This document shows, in pieces, positions 48,731-56,888 of a stretch of 64,000 nt of DNA. The stretch is from positions 1 to 64,000 of the forward strand of contig CADCII010000005.1 in NCBI GenBank assembly GCA_902801515.1. Reading direction: 5' to 3'. Position 1 is the stretch's first letter; the number at the start of each line of letters is the position of its first letter. A program made the position numbers and the translations under genes. Below the pieces are notes generated by a model. It saw only the letters and a list, made by a program, of their open reading frames with translations, did no database searches and had not been told where the DNA came from. This stretch comes from an uncultured Lachnospiraceae bacterium. GTDB lineage: Bacteria > Bacillota > Clostridia > Lachnospirales > Lachnospiraceae.

Positions 48731-49500
48731 GGGAACAGGGGATGAGAAAAGACAACAAGGCAGTTGCTGTGAAAAAAACTCTGCTGGCAGCAGGCGTATT
48801 TCTGCTGCTTACCCTGGCACCGCTTCCAGGACAGGGAACCTTGGCGAAGACCACGCCGAAGAAGACTGTATCAAAAACATCGCCCGGGAAAGTGCATTCT
48901 CTGTACTGGAAGGCTTCCATGCGCAAGAGCGTAAAAGTGAAAGGCGTGAAGATCAAGAGTGGTACCAGTGTGGTAGTGACCTGGCGCAGTGCCCGCTACG
49001 GATCGAAGAGTACTGTCAGGTACAAAAACATAACATTCAGCGCGCCGAATTCATGGCTTTCCTTTAAGAAAGACCTTGCTACAGGAGCCTCCGGCGATTA
49101 CAGCACAGCGCAGAAAGAGTCATACATCAATCGTAATAAAAAGGCGTCCAGCAAGACATCCTGGCTGGTATGGATCAGCCTGGATAAGCAGAGGGTCAAT
49201 GTTTTCAAGGGCAAAAAGGGAAGATGGAAGCTTCAGAAAACATTCAAGTGTTCTACAGGTGCAAAGCAGACGCCGACCCCGGTCGGATGGATGAGAGTTG
49301 ATTTCAAGCGCATGTACGTTGAAGGACTGAAGTATTATACGGAAGTGTGCGGAAGCGGGATGCACAGATGGCCGGGAAGCGGAAAGTCTGCCTACCTGGG
49401 CAAGCATACGGCGTCTCATGGATGTATCCGTTTGGCTGAGAACAGTGCGAAATGGATCTATAAAAATGTCCCGGTGAGATCGACGGTGTATTGTTACTGA
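48727..49500 (+). CDS. L,D-transpeptidase (YkuD fold), paralogue 3
   Basis: 257 residues if read from ATG 48727 (ATGA overlap with CapK); ATG 48742 is an alternative with AGGGAACAGGGG in front. Signal/anchor segment KKTLLAAGVFLLLTLAPL. Basic SH3-like front (LYWKASMRKSVKVKGVKIKSG), YkuD domain from SWLVWISLDKQRVNVFKG, catalytic His in GSGMHRWPGSG and C233 in TASHGCIRLAENS, here with the regular SHGC motif. Unlike the other two paralogues it is tied by overlap to the glycosylation genes, which suggests that its target is the modified wall. Confidence 0.87.
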   Translation: MREQGMRKDNKAVAVKKTLLAAGVFLLLTLAPLPGQGTLAKTTPKKTVSKTSPGKVHSLYWKASMRKSVKVKGVKIKSGTSVVVTWRSARYGSKSTVRYKNITFSAPNSWLSFKKDLATGASGDYSTAQKESYINRNKKASSKTSWLVWISLDKQRVNVFKGKKGRWKLQKTFKCSTGAKQTPTPVGWMRVDFKRMYVEGLKYYTEVCGSGMHRWPGSGKSAYLGKHTASHGCIRLAENSAKWIYKNVPVRSTVYCY

Positions 49501-49567
49501 TGGCCGGGGTGTGTTTCTGTGCAGGGTTGTGCGTCTGTTTTCTGCTATGGATTTGAGTGCGCCGGTA

Positions 49568-49576
49568 TGGTATGAT
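49568..49576 (+). promoter_or_regulatory. Possible extended -10 promoter before pyrH
   Basis: TGG followed by TATGAT, about 42 bases before the pyrH start; no good -35. Confidence 0.35.
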
Positions 49577-49617
49577 GTTGAAATACGGATACATGAGAAC
49601 TGACGAGGTGATATGAT

Positions 49618-50313
49618 ATGAAGAGAGTTCTGCTGAAGCTGAGTGGCGAAGCCCTTGCCGGGGATAAGAAGACCGGGTTTGATGAAGCAACGGTGATGGG
49701 GATTGCCAAACAGGTCAGAAGCCTGTCAGAAAAGGGAATACAGATCGCAGTGGTGACCGGAGGCGGAAACTTCTGGAGAGGACGTACCAGCGGCAATATG
49801 GACCGCACGAAGGCAGACCAGATCGGAATGCTCGCTACAGTGATGAACTGCATCTATGTTGCGGATATCTTCCGCGCGGCGGGGATGAAGACGAGAGTCA
49901 TGACTCCGTTTGTATGCGGAAGCTTCACCCAGCTGTTCTCAAAAGACGCGGCAGTGAGCGCGCTTGAAGACGGTGAGATCGTATTTTTTGCAGGCGGGAT
50001 CGGACATCCTTATTTCTCGACAGATACCGCGACACTTCTGCGGGCGATCGAGACAGAGGCGGATGTGATCCTTCTGGCAAAGGCAGTCGACGGAGTATAT
50101 GACGACGATCCGAAGGATAATCCTGATGCCAGAAAGTACGACAGCGTCACGATCGATGAAGTTATTGAGAAGAATCTTAAGGTTGTGGATATGACGGCAT
50201 CCATTCTTGCGAGAGACAATAAGATGCCGATGTATGTTTTCGGACTGAATGAGGAGAACAGTATCCTCAGAGCGGTTGAGGGAACGATAGACGGGACTTC
50301 TGTCACAGTATAA
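49618..50313 (+). CDS. pyrH: Uridylate kinase
   Basis: 231 residues. Amino-acid-kinase fold: RVLLKLSGEALAG, VTGGGNFWRGRT, and MDRTKADQIGMLATVMN, the PyrH hallmark, then VDGVYDDDPKDNPDA. It makes UDP from UMP for all pyrimidine and UDP-sugar synthesis. GAGGTGATATG before the start. In most Firmicutes rpsB and tsf precede it; here an L,D-transpeptidase gene does. frr follows after 19 nt. Confidence 0.97.
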   Translation: MKRVLLKLSGEALAGDKKTGFDEATVMGIAKQVRSLSEKGIQIAVVTGGGNFWRGRTSGNMDRTKADQIGMLATVMNCIYVADIFRAAGMKTRVMTPFVCGSFTQLFSKDAAVSALEDGEIVFFAGGIGHPYFSTDTATLLRAIETEADVILLAKAVDGVYDDDPKDNPDARKYDSVTIDEVIEKNLKVVDMTASILARDNKMPMYVFGLNEENSILRAVEGTIDGTSVTV

Positions 50314-50332
50314 AAAAGAAAGGGGTATGGCA

Positions 50333-50881
50333 ATGGATAACAGACTGACACCTTATGTGGAGAAGATGGGCAAAACGCTTTCCAACCTTGAGGAAGAGTT
50401 CAAGACGATCCGCGCAGGACGCGCGAACCCTGCTATCCTTAACAAAGTGCGTGTTGATTACTATGGATCTCCGGTACCGATCTCCCAGGTCGGGAATATT
50501 ACCGTTCCGGAGGCAAGGATCCTTCAGATCGCACCATGGGAGCCCAACATGATCAAAGAGATCGTCAAGGCAATCAACATTGCCGATATCGGCATCAACC
50601 CGAATACAGACGGCAAGGTCATCCGTCTGATCTTCCCGGAACTTACCGAGGAGAGAAGAAAAGAACTGACCAAAGAGGTCAAAAAGAAGGGCGAGGAGGC
50701 TAAGGTAGCTGTGCGCAATATCCGCCGTGACGCCGATAAGTCTTTCAAAAAGCTGAAAGATGAGATCTCAGAGGATGAGGTTGCCGATCTTCAGGATGAG
50801 CTTCAGAAGGAGACCGATAAGAAGGTCAAAGAGGTCGACAAGATGGTCGAGGAGAAGTCGAAAGATATCCTTACCGTATGA
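50333..50881 (+). CDS. frr: Ribosome recycling factor
   Basis: 182 residues from ATG 50333; AGGGG at 50321 is too close to the alternative ATG at 50327. The family pattern EFKTIRAGRANPAILNKVRV, DYYGSPVPISQVGNI and IRRDADKSFKKLKDE is complete. It splits the post-termination ribosome together with EF-G. Directly follows pyrH as in nearly all bacteria. Confidence 0.97.
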   Translation: MDNRLTPYVEKMGKTLSNLEEEFKTIRAGRANPAILNKVRVDYYGSPVPISQVGNITVPEARILQIAPWEPNMIKEIVKAINIADIGINPNTDGKVIRLIFPELTEERRKELTKEVKKKGEEAKVAVRNIRRDADKSFKKLKDEISEDEVADLQDELQKETDKKVKEVDKMVEEKSKDILTV

Positions 50882-50996
50882 CAGAAGATCTATAGAGATG
50901 AGCCGGGGGCTGTCGGAACGGGGATCCGTGCGGCAGCCTTCTATCAGTAAATTTATGCAGAATGAGTAGTGACATATTCTGATAAAAGGAGTATAT

Positions 50997-51728
50997 ATGG
51001 ACATACCGCGTCATGTTGCGATCATACTTGACGGAAACGGCCGATGGGCCAAGGCAAGGATGATGCCCCGCAATTACGGTCACGTAAAGGGGGCAGCGAA
51101 TGTTGAGGTCATCTGCAGGGCCGCTGATGAACTGGGGATCAAGTACCTGACGGTATATCTGTTTTCCACCGAGAACTGGCGCAGGAACCAGGATGAAGTC
51201 AGAGCTCTGATGAACCTGTTCCACAGTTATACCAGGACAGCCATACGGCAGGCAAGAGAAAATAATATGAGATGCCGGGTGCTCGGGGATCCGTCCGCTC
51301 TTGATGCGACTCTTCAGAAGAATCTCCGGGAACTGGTGGAGAGTTCCAGGGACAATACCGGACTGAATTTTCAGCTTGCGATCAACTACGGGAGCAGGGA
51401 TGAGATTGTCCGTGCTGTCCGTAAGGTCGCTGCGGATGTCGGAGACGGCCGGATCAGTGATCCGTCACAGATCACTGAGGATATGTTTGCATCTTACCTG
51501 GATACGGGGGACATCCCGGACCCGGATCTGCTGATCCGGACGAGCGGAGAGCAGCGTCTGAGCAATTACCTCATGTGGCAGCTTGCCTATGCGGAACTGT
51601 ATTTCACACAGACACCGTGGCCCGCATTCTCAAAGAAGGATCTGGAACTTGCCATAGAGGCGTATAATCAGAGAACAAGACGGTTCGGCGGCCTTAAGAA
51701 AGGCGAAGAAGACAGGGAGGAACACTGA
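50997..51728 (+). CDS. uppS: Undecaprenyl diphosphate synthase
   Basis: 243 residues. cis-prenyltransferase motifs: HVAIILDGNGRWAKAR (catalytic Asp), NYGHVKGA, YLTVYLFSTENWRR, and DLLIRTSGEQRLSNYLMWQ. It makes the C55 lipid carrier for peptidoglycan and for the wall glycosylation genes upstream in this window. AAAGGAG before ATG. The gap to frr (115 nt) holds no recognisable feature. Confidence 0.96.
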   Translation: MDIPRHVAIILDGNGRWAKARMMPRNYGHVKGAANVEVICRAADELGIKYLTVYLFSTENWRRNQDEVRALMNLFHSYTRTAIRQARENNMRCRVLGDPSALDATLQKNLRELVESSRDNTGLNFQLAINYGSRDEIVRAVRKVAADVGDGRISDPSQITEDMFASYLDTGDIPDPDLLIRTSGEQRLSNYLMWQLAYAELYFTQTPWPAFSKKDLELAIEAYNQRTRRFGGLKKGEEDREEH

Positions 51729-51731
51729 AGC

Positions 51732-52541
51732 ATGTTTGTCACAAGACTTATCAGCGGGATTGTACTGCTGGCAATACTGATCACAACGATCTGTCTCAGC
51801 GGACCGGTTCTGTTTATTTTCCTTCTTGCAATCTCGCTGATCGGTATGTTTGAATTATACAGAGCGACCGGGATCGGGAAGGGAAGCGTGAATCTGCTGA
51901 CCGCAGTTTCGTTTCTCGGTGCGGCAGTCTACTATGTATTTGTGTTCCTGCACATGCAGGATTATCTTCTGCCGGTTCTTGCCGCAGCGATGATAGCCGG
52001 CCTGTTTGTCTATGTGTTTACGTTTCCGCGCTATCATGCAGATGAAGTGATGACAGCATTTTTCGGCATCGTATATGTTGCGGTCTGCCTCAGTTTTATT
52101 TATCAGACAAGGGAACTGCCTGACGGCGAATATACAGTGTGGCTTATCGTGATATGTTCCTGGGGCTGTGATACAATGGCATATGTGTTTGGCAGGCTGT
52201 TCGGGAAACATAAGATGGCTCCGGTCCTCAGCCCGAAAAAGTCTGTTGAAGGCGCGGTCGGCGGTGTCGCGAGCGCTGCGGTGTTCGGCGCGATATATGC
52301 AGCTGTCATCGGAAGATTCATGCAGAATGGCGGCAACAAGATTGCCGTATTTGCCCTGATCGGTGCAGTCGGCGCACTGATCTCCATGGTGGGAGATCTT
52401 GCAGCATCGGCAATCAAGAGAAACCATGACATCAAGGATTACGGAAAACTGATCCCCGGACATGGAGGGATCCTTGACAGGTTTGACTCCGTGATCATCA
52501 CTGCCCCTGTCATCTACCTGCTGGCTTATGCATTTGGATAA
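51732..52541 (+). CDS. cdsA: Phosphatidate cytidylyltransferase
   Basis: 269 residues with about eight membrane spans. The CdsA signature is near the C terminus: LAASAIKRNHDIKDYGKLIPG and HGGILDRFDSVI; SPKKSVEGAVGG precedes it. It forms CDP-diacylglycerol, the precursor of anionic phospholipids. Starts four bases after uppS, RBS GGGAGG inside the end of that gene. Confidence 0.96.
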   Translation: MFVTRLISGIVLLAILITTICLSGPVLFIFLLAISLIGMFELYRATGIGKGSVNLLTAVSFLGAAVYYVFVFLHMQDYLLPVLAAAMIAGLFVYVFTFPRYHADEVMTAFFGIVYVAVCLSFIYQTRELPDGEYTVWLIVICSWGCDTMAYVFGRLFGKHKMAPVLSPKKSVEGAVGGVASAAVFGAIYAAVIGRFMQNGGNKIAVFALIGAVGALISMVGDLAASAIKRNHDIKDYGKLIPGHGGILDRFDSVIITAPVIYLLAYAFG

Positions 52542-52586
52542 TACACGGACTGCCGGAGACTGAGCAGTTCAGGATAATGAGAGACA

Positions 52587-53738
52587 ATGAAGAAGATATC
52601 AATTCTTGGAAGTACCGGTTCCATAGGAACCCAGACAATAGACGTAGTCAGAAATAATCCGGACCTGAAGATCACTGCCCTTGCGGCAGGCAGCAACTCT
52701 GAGATGCTTGAGGAGCAGATCAGGGAGTTCAGACCATCTGTTGCTGCTGTCTGGGATGAGAAGGCTGCGGAAGACCTCAGGGTCCGTGTGAAGGACCTGG
52801 ATGTCCGTGTCCTGTCAGGGATGGACGGACTGATCGAAGCAGCAGCCGGGACGGATGCTGAGATCACAGTGACTGCGATCGTCGGCATGATAGGCATCTG
52901 TCCGACCATAGAAGCGATCAAGGCAGGCAAGAGCATCGCACTTGCAAATAAGGAGACTCTTGTCACAGCAGGACATATTATCATGCCCATGGCAAAAAAG
53001 TATGGCGTCCGGATCCTTCCAGTCGACTCGGAGCACTGCGCTATCTTCCAGTCTCTGAACGGAGAGCCGGAGGAGAGGGTTGAAAAGATCCTCCTGACCT
53101 GTTCCGGAGGCCCGTTCCATGGATATACTACTTCGCAGCTGGAAGCGGTGACTCCTGAGGACGCGCTGAGACATCCGATCTGGAATATGGGTGAGAAGAT
53201 CACGATTGATTCTGCCACTCTGGTCAACAAGGGAATGGAGGTCATGGAGGCAGGCTGGCTGTTCGGCGTAGATGCGAACCGCATACAGGTTGTGATCCAT
53301 CCGCAGAGCGTCCTTCACTCTGCAGTCCAGTTCACAGACGGAGCCGTTATCGGACAGATGGGGACTCCGGATATGAGACTTCCGATCCAGTACGCCCTGT
53401 TCTGGCCTGACAGAAGAGCGATGCATACAGAACGTCTGGATCTGTTCGCGCTCAAGAGTCTTACTTTTGAGAGACCGGACATGGAGACATTCCGCGCTCT
53501 TCCCCTCGCATACAGAGCCATGAGGGAAGGCGGTTCCATGCCTACGGTGTTTAACGCGGCAAATGAGTGTGCCGTTGAACAGTTCCTCTCCCATAAGATC
53601 GGGTTTACGGATATCTGGAAGATCATCGAGAACTGCATGGATGATCATACAGCTATCCCAGATCCTTCTGTTGAGGAGATCCTTGAGGTTGAAAAGGAGA
53701 TCCGCGGGCGGATCGGACACAGGAATTTAGAACATTAA
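52587..53738 (+). CDS. dxr: 1-deoxy-D-xylulose 5-phosphate reductoisomerase
   Basis: 383 residues. NADPH site ISILGSTGSIGTQTIDVV, ANKETLVTAGHIIMP, metal site DSEHCAIFQSL, and MGEKITIDSATLVNKG. Second enzyme of the MEP isoprenoid pathway, the source of the C55 carrier made by UppS. The C-terminal helical domain is complete. Lies between cdsA and rseP as in other Firmicutes. Confidence 0.96.
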   Translation: MKKISILGSTGSIGTQTIDVVRNNPDLKITALAAGSNSEMLEEQIREFRPSVAAVWDEKAAEDLRVRVKDLDVRVLSGMDGLIEAAAGTDAEITVTAIVGMIGICPTIEAIKAGKSIALANKETLVTAGHIIMPMAKKYGVRILPVDSEHCAIFQSLNGEPEERVEKILLTCSGGPFHGYTTSQLEAVTPEDALRHPIWNMGEKITIDSATLVNKGMEVMEAGWLFGVDANRIQVVIHPQSVLHSAVQFTDGAVIGQMGTPDMRLPIQYALFWPDRRAMHTERLDLFALKSLTFERPDMETFRALPLAYRAMREGGSMPTVFNAANECAVEQFLSHKIGFTDIWKIIENCMDDHTAIPDPSVEEILEVEKEIRGRIGHRNLEH

Positions 53739-53741
53739 CGA

Positions 53742-54797
53742 ATGAAGATTATTATTGCCATCATCCTGTTCAGTATCATCATCCTGTTTCATGAAACAGG
53801 CCATTTTATCATGGCCCGTTCATGCGGGGTGGCAGTGGTCGAGTTCTCTCTAGGGATGGGGCCGCGCATTCTCAGCCATGTAAGTAAGCGAAGCGGCACC
53901 CGGTACAGTCTCAAGGCACTTCCCTTCGGGGGGTCCTGCCAGATGCAGGGAGAAGATGAAGACGATACGGAGGAAGGATCGTTCGGCTCAAAAAAAGTAT
54001 GGCAGCGGATCCTGATCGTAGCAGCAGGGCCGCTGTTTAATTTTCTGCTTGCATTTCTGTTTGCTGCAGTGATAATCGGCTCTGTAGGTTATGATCCGCC
54101 TGTTATTGAATACCTGTCCGCGGGTTATCCGTTGGAGCAGGCCGGGGTGAAAGTCGGAGATGTCCTGACTTCCATCGGCGGTGAAAAGATTAAAGTATAC
54201 AGAGACATTTCCAACTACCTGTCATTTCACCAGAAAGAGATGGCGCAGCAGCATCCGGTTACCATTACCTGGCTCAGCCAGAATGAAGAGAAGAGCGCTG
54301 AGATCGTCCCGAAACTCAATGAGAGCGGAACACGTTATATTTTCGGGTTTTACGGCGGCTCCAGATATCCTGCGGGCGGCAATATCGGAAAGATCATTGA
54401 GTACAGTCTCTATGAGGTGCGGTTCTGGATCAGGACAACGATCGGGAGCCTGAGGATGATCGGACAGGGAGAGGTATCTCTGGATGATGTTTCCGGACCG
54501 GTAGGCGTTGTGGAAGTGGTCAGCAATACCGTGGAAGAGACGAAGAGTGAAGGCGCGTTCATCGTATTTCTGAACCTGCTGAACCTGGGCATCCTTCTGT
54601 CTGCCAATCTGGGAGTCATGAACCTGATCCCGTTCCCTGCCCTTGACGGGGGCAGGATCTTCCTGTTGCTCATAGAGGGTGTGCGGCGGAAAAAACTGGG
54701 CGAAAACATTGAGGGCTACATTAATCTCGCAGGCTTTGTGGTATTGATGATTCTGATGGTCATCATAATGTTCAATGATATCAGAAAACTGTTCTGA
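53742..54797 (+). CDS. rseP: Site-2 protease RseP/RasP
   Basis: 351 residues, four membrane spans. Zinc site HETGH (in ILFHETGHFIMARSCGV) and the second ligand region NLIPFPALDGGRIF. One PDZ domain lies between (about 110-190: EYLSAGYPLEQAGVKVGDVL). It cuts anti-sigma factors and leftover signal peptides within the membrane. It starts three bases after the dxr stop. Its stop lies inside a terminator hairpin. Confidence 0.95.
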   Translation: MKIIIAIILFSIIILFHETGHFIMARSCGVAVVEFSLGMGPRILSHVSKRSGTRYSLKALPFGGSCQMQGEDEDDTEEGSFGSKKVWQRILIVAAGPLFNFLLAFLFAAVIIGSVGYDPPVIEYLSAGYPLEQAGVKVGDVLTSIGGEKIKVYRDISNYLSFHQKEMAQQHPVTITWLSQNEEKSAEIVPKLNESGTRYIFGFYGGSRYPAGGNIGKIIEYSLYEVRFWIRTTIGSLRMIGQGEVSLDDVSGPVGVVEVVSNTVEETKSEGAFIVFLNLLNLGILLSANLGVMNLIPFPALDGGRIFLLLIEGVRRKKLGENIEGYINLAGFVVLMILMVIIMFNDIRKLF

Positions 54798-54806
54798 GCA
54801 GTTTTT
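54785..54806 (+). terminator. Terminator overlapping the rseP stop
   Basis: AAAACTG (54785-54791), loop TTCTGAG, CAGTTTTT (54799-54806). The seven-bp stem is AT-rich, but the T run is good. Confidence 0.6.
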
Positions 54807-54845
54807 ACAATTCTCATATGCATTAGAGACTGCGCTCTGAAACCC

Positions 54846-54874
54846 TTGACCCGGGATGCGAAGAGCGTTATACC
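54846..54874 (+). promoter_or_regulatory. Upstream promoter in the rseP-recA gap
   Basis: TTGACC (54846) and TATACC (54869), 17-bp spacer. Its transcript would carry the hairpin CCGGCA-TGCAG-TGCCGG (54885-54901) and the palindrome at 54915 before recA. Confidence 0.45.
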
Positions 54875-54914
54875 AGTCATGACACCGGCATGCAGTGCCG
54901 GATTATCAATCCGC

Positions 54915-54934
54915 CGGTTCCGGATCCGGAACCG
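54915..54934 (+). repeat. Perfect 20-bp palindrome upstream of recA
   Basis: CGGTTCCGGATCCGGAACCG reads the same on both strands. It lies between the two promoters upstream of recA. It could be a protein site or, in RNA, a tight hairpin. Confidence 0.7.
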
Positions 54935-54975
54935 TATCCAGACAGAGAATACAGCTCATTTCATTGAAAATGACC

Positions 54976-55004
54976 TTGACAGCCGGGCAGTATTCCTGTA
55001 CTAT
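54976..55004 (+). promoter_or_regulatory. Main promoter of recA
   Basis: TTGACA (54976-54981) and TACTAT (54999-55004), 17-bp spacer, followed by the LexA box. Confidence 0.78.
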
Positions 55005-55010
55005 AAGCAT

Positions 55011-55024
55011 CGAACATCCGTTCG
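55011..55024 (+). promoter_or_regulatory. LexA (SOS) box of recA
   Basis: CGAACATCCGTTCG is an exact match to the Firmicute LexA/DinR box CGAAC-N4-GTTCG. Its place just after the -10 box allows repression until DNA damage. Confidence 0.93.
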
Positions 55025-55080
55025 CATTTACGGCGAACCATTAATATTGAAGAACATGATACCGGAAGGAGAATAACAGT

Positions 55081-56202
55081 ATGGCAAAGAAGGCAGCAGG
55101 TACAGCACCGGTCCAGACCAGCCTGAACAATGAAGATAAGATGAGAGCGCTGGACGCTGCGCTGTCGCAGATCGAGAAGCAGTACGGCAAGGGTTCGGTC
55201 ATGCGTCTTGGCGAGCACAGCAATGATATGAATGTCGAGACCATCCCGACAGGTTCCCTGAGCCTGGATATCGCACTGGGACAGGGCGGAATACCGAAGG
55301 GAAGGATCGTGGAGATCTACGGGCCGGAATCCTCCGGCAAGACTACCGTGGCACTCCATATGGTGGCAGAGACACAGAAGAGAGGCGGGATCGCAGGATT
55401 CATTGACGCTGAGCATGCGCTGGATCCTGTCTATGCGAAGAATATCGGCGTAGACATCGACAACCTGTACATCTCACAGCCAGACAACGGTGAGCAGGCG
55501 CTGGAGATCTGCGAGACCATGGTCCGTTCAGGCGCAGTGGATATCATCATCGTGGACTCTGTTGCGGCGCTGGTTCCCAAGGCAGAGATAGACGGAGACA
55601 TGGGTGACTCCCACGTGGGCCTCCAGGCAAGGCTGATGAGCCAGGCATTGAGGAAACTGACAGGCGTCATCAGCAAGTCGAACTGCATCGTTATCTTTAT
55701 CAACCAGCTTCGTGAGAAAGTCGGGATCATGTTCGGGAATCCCGAGACGACTACGGGCGGCAGAGCGCTCAAGTTCTACTCATCTGTGCGTATGGACGTG
55801 CGCAGGATCGAATCGATCCGGCAGCAGGGTGAGGTGATCGGAAACCGCACCAGGATCAAGGTTGTCAAGAACAAGATCGCTCCTCCGTTCAAAGAGGCTG
55901 AGTTCGATATCATGTTCGGCAAAGGAATTTCCAGGGAAGGTGATGTCCTCGACCTGGCAGCGAACCTGAATATCATTGTCAAGAGCGGTGCATGGTATGC
56001 CTACGAAGGCAGTAAGATCGGCCAGGGACGCGAGAACGCGAAGCTTTATCTCGAACAGAATCCGGATGTGATGGATGAGATCATCCACAAGGTCCGTGTC
56101 CATTACGGCCTGGATGAGGATGACAGCACGCAGGATGTGCAGGCAGAGACAGGAACGGAGACGGATACAGATGCGGGTAACCCGGCTGCAGAAGATAACT
56201 GA
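55081..56202 (+). CDS. recA: Recombinase RecA
   Basis: 373 residues. Walker [10 protein letters not shown], Walker [16 protein letters not shown], and [17 protein letters not shown] with the L2 loop [10 protein letters not shown]. It forms the strand-exchange filament and stimulates LexA self-cleavage. The acidic C-terminal tail ([10 protein letters not shown] and after) is normal. GGAAGGAG precedes the ATG. Directly regulated by the LexA box 57 bases upstream. Confidence 0.98.
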   Translation: MAKKAAGTAPVQTSLNNEDKMRALDAALSQIEKQYGKGSVMRLGEHSNDMNVETIPTGSLSLDIALGQGGIPKGRIVEIYGPESSGKTTVALHMVAETQKRGGIAGFIDAEHALDPVYAKNIGVDIDNLYISQPDNGEQALEICETMVRSGAVDIIIVDSVAALVPKAEIDGDMGDSHVGLQARLMSQALRKLTGVISKSNCIVIFINQLREKVGIMFGNPETTTGGRALKFYSSVRMDVRRIESIRQQGEVIGNRTRIKVVKNKIAPPFKEAEFDIMFGKGISREGDVLDLAANLNIIVKSGAWYAYEGSKIGQGRENAKLYLEQNPDVMDEIIHKVRVHYGLDEDDSTQDVQAETGTETDTDAGNPAAEDN

Positions 56203-56812
56203 CCGCAGATATAAAGTCTATCTGGAAGACGGAATGTCATTTCCCCTCTATTCAGGAGAGGTAAGAAAGTATCACATCGATGAGGGAGAGGAGATAGCGG
56301 ACGGTATCCTGCGGGAGATCCTGGATGAAGTGCTGACCAGGCGCGCGAAACTCCGGTGCCTGAATCTTCTGAAGTCCATGGACCGGACAGAAGGACAGCT
56401 TCGAAGCCGGCTCTCTCAGGACGGGTACCCTGACTGGATCACTGACAGGGCGATCGAATATGCTTCGTCTTACCACTATATTGATGACAGCCGTTATGCA
56501 CAGAACTATGTGAGACAGATGTCGGGACGCAGAAGCCGCAGACAGATTGAATCAGACCTTATGAATAAGGGACTTGACAGAGAACAGGTCAGGTCGGCTT
56601 TTGAGGAACTGGCGCAGGAGAATATGCCGGGAGAAGAAGCAGAAGATCCAGACATTACCGCAATCAAGGCTCTTGCGCTTAAGAGGGGATTCGAACCCGG
56701 GACTGCTGACAGGGATTCCTGCGAGAAGTTTATCCGGTACCTGCTTCGGAAGGGATTTGGATATTCTTCCATCAGGCAGGCTCTCGGGAACCTGCCAATA
56801 CAATTCAACTGA
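56171..56812 (+). CDS. recX: RecA regulator RecX
   Basis: 213 residues from ATG 56171 ([20 protein letters not shown]); it overlaps the end of recA by 32 bases, so the two are coupled. RecX three-helix repeats: [38 protein letters not shown] and [15 protein letters not shown]. It modulates RecA filaments. The longer open frame (from 56075) lies fully within recA and lacks homology to the family. Confidence 0.9.
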   Translation: MRVTRLQKITDRRYKVYLEDGMSFPLYSGEVRKYHIDEGEEIADGILREILDEVLTRRAKLRCLNLLKSMDRTEGQLRSRLSQDGYPDWITDRAIEYASSYHYIDDSRYAQNYVRQMSGRRSRRQIESDLMNKGLDREQVRSAFEELAQENMPGEEAEDPDITAIKALALKRGFEPGTADRDSCEKFIRYLLRKGFGYSSIRQALGNLPIQFN

Positions 56813-56840
56813 AAACAACACGGGTCATGTTACTGGACTG

Positions 56841-56883
56841 TACCCCCGGATATAATCATAATATATGACTATATTCGGGGGTA
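56841..56883 (+). promoter_or_regulatory. Inverted repeat over the -10 box and ribosome binding site of the GH94 gene
   Basis: TACCCCCGGATATA (56841-56854) and TATATTCGGGGGTA (56870-56883) are inverted copies with one mismatch and 15 bases between. The first arm overlaps TATAAT (56851-56856) and the second contains the GGGGG that precedes ATG 56889. It may be a regulator site, or in read-through RNA a hairpin that hides the ribosome binding site. Confidence 0.55.
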
Positions 56884-56888
56884 TTTCT

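Noticed and set aside
54846..55076. 76-codon frame between rseP and recA
   Set aside because: It starts within a promoter, spans the recA promoter and LexA box, has no ribosome site and no family.
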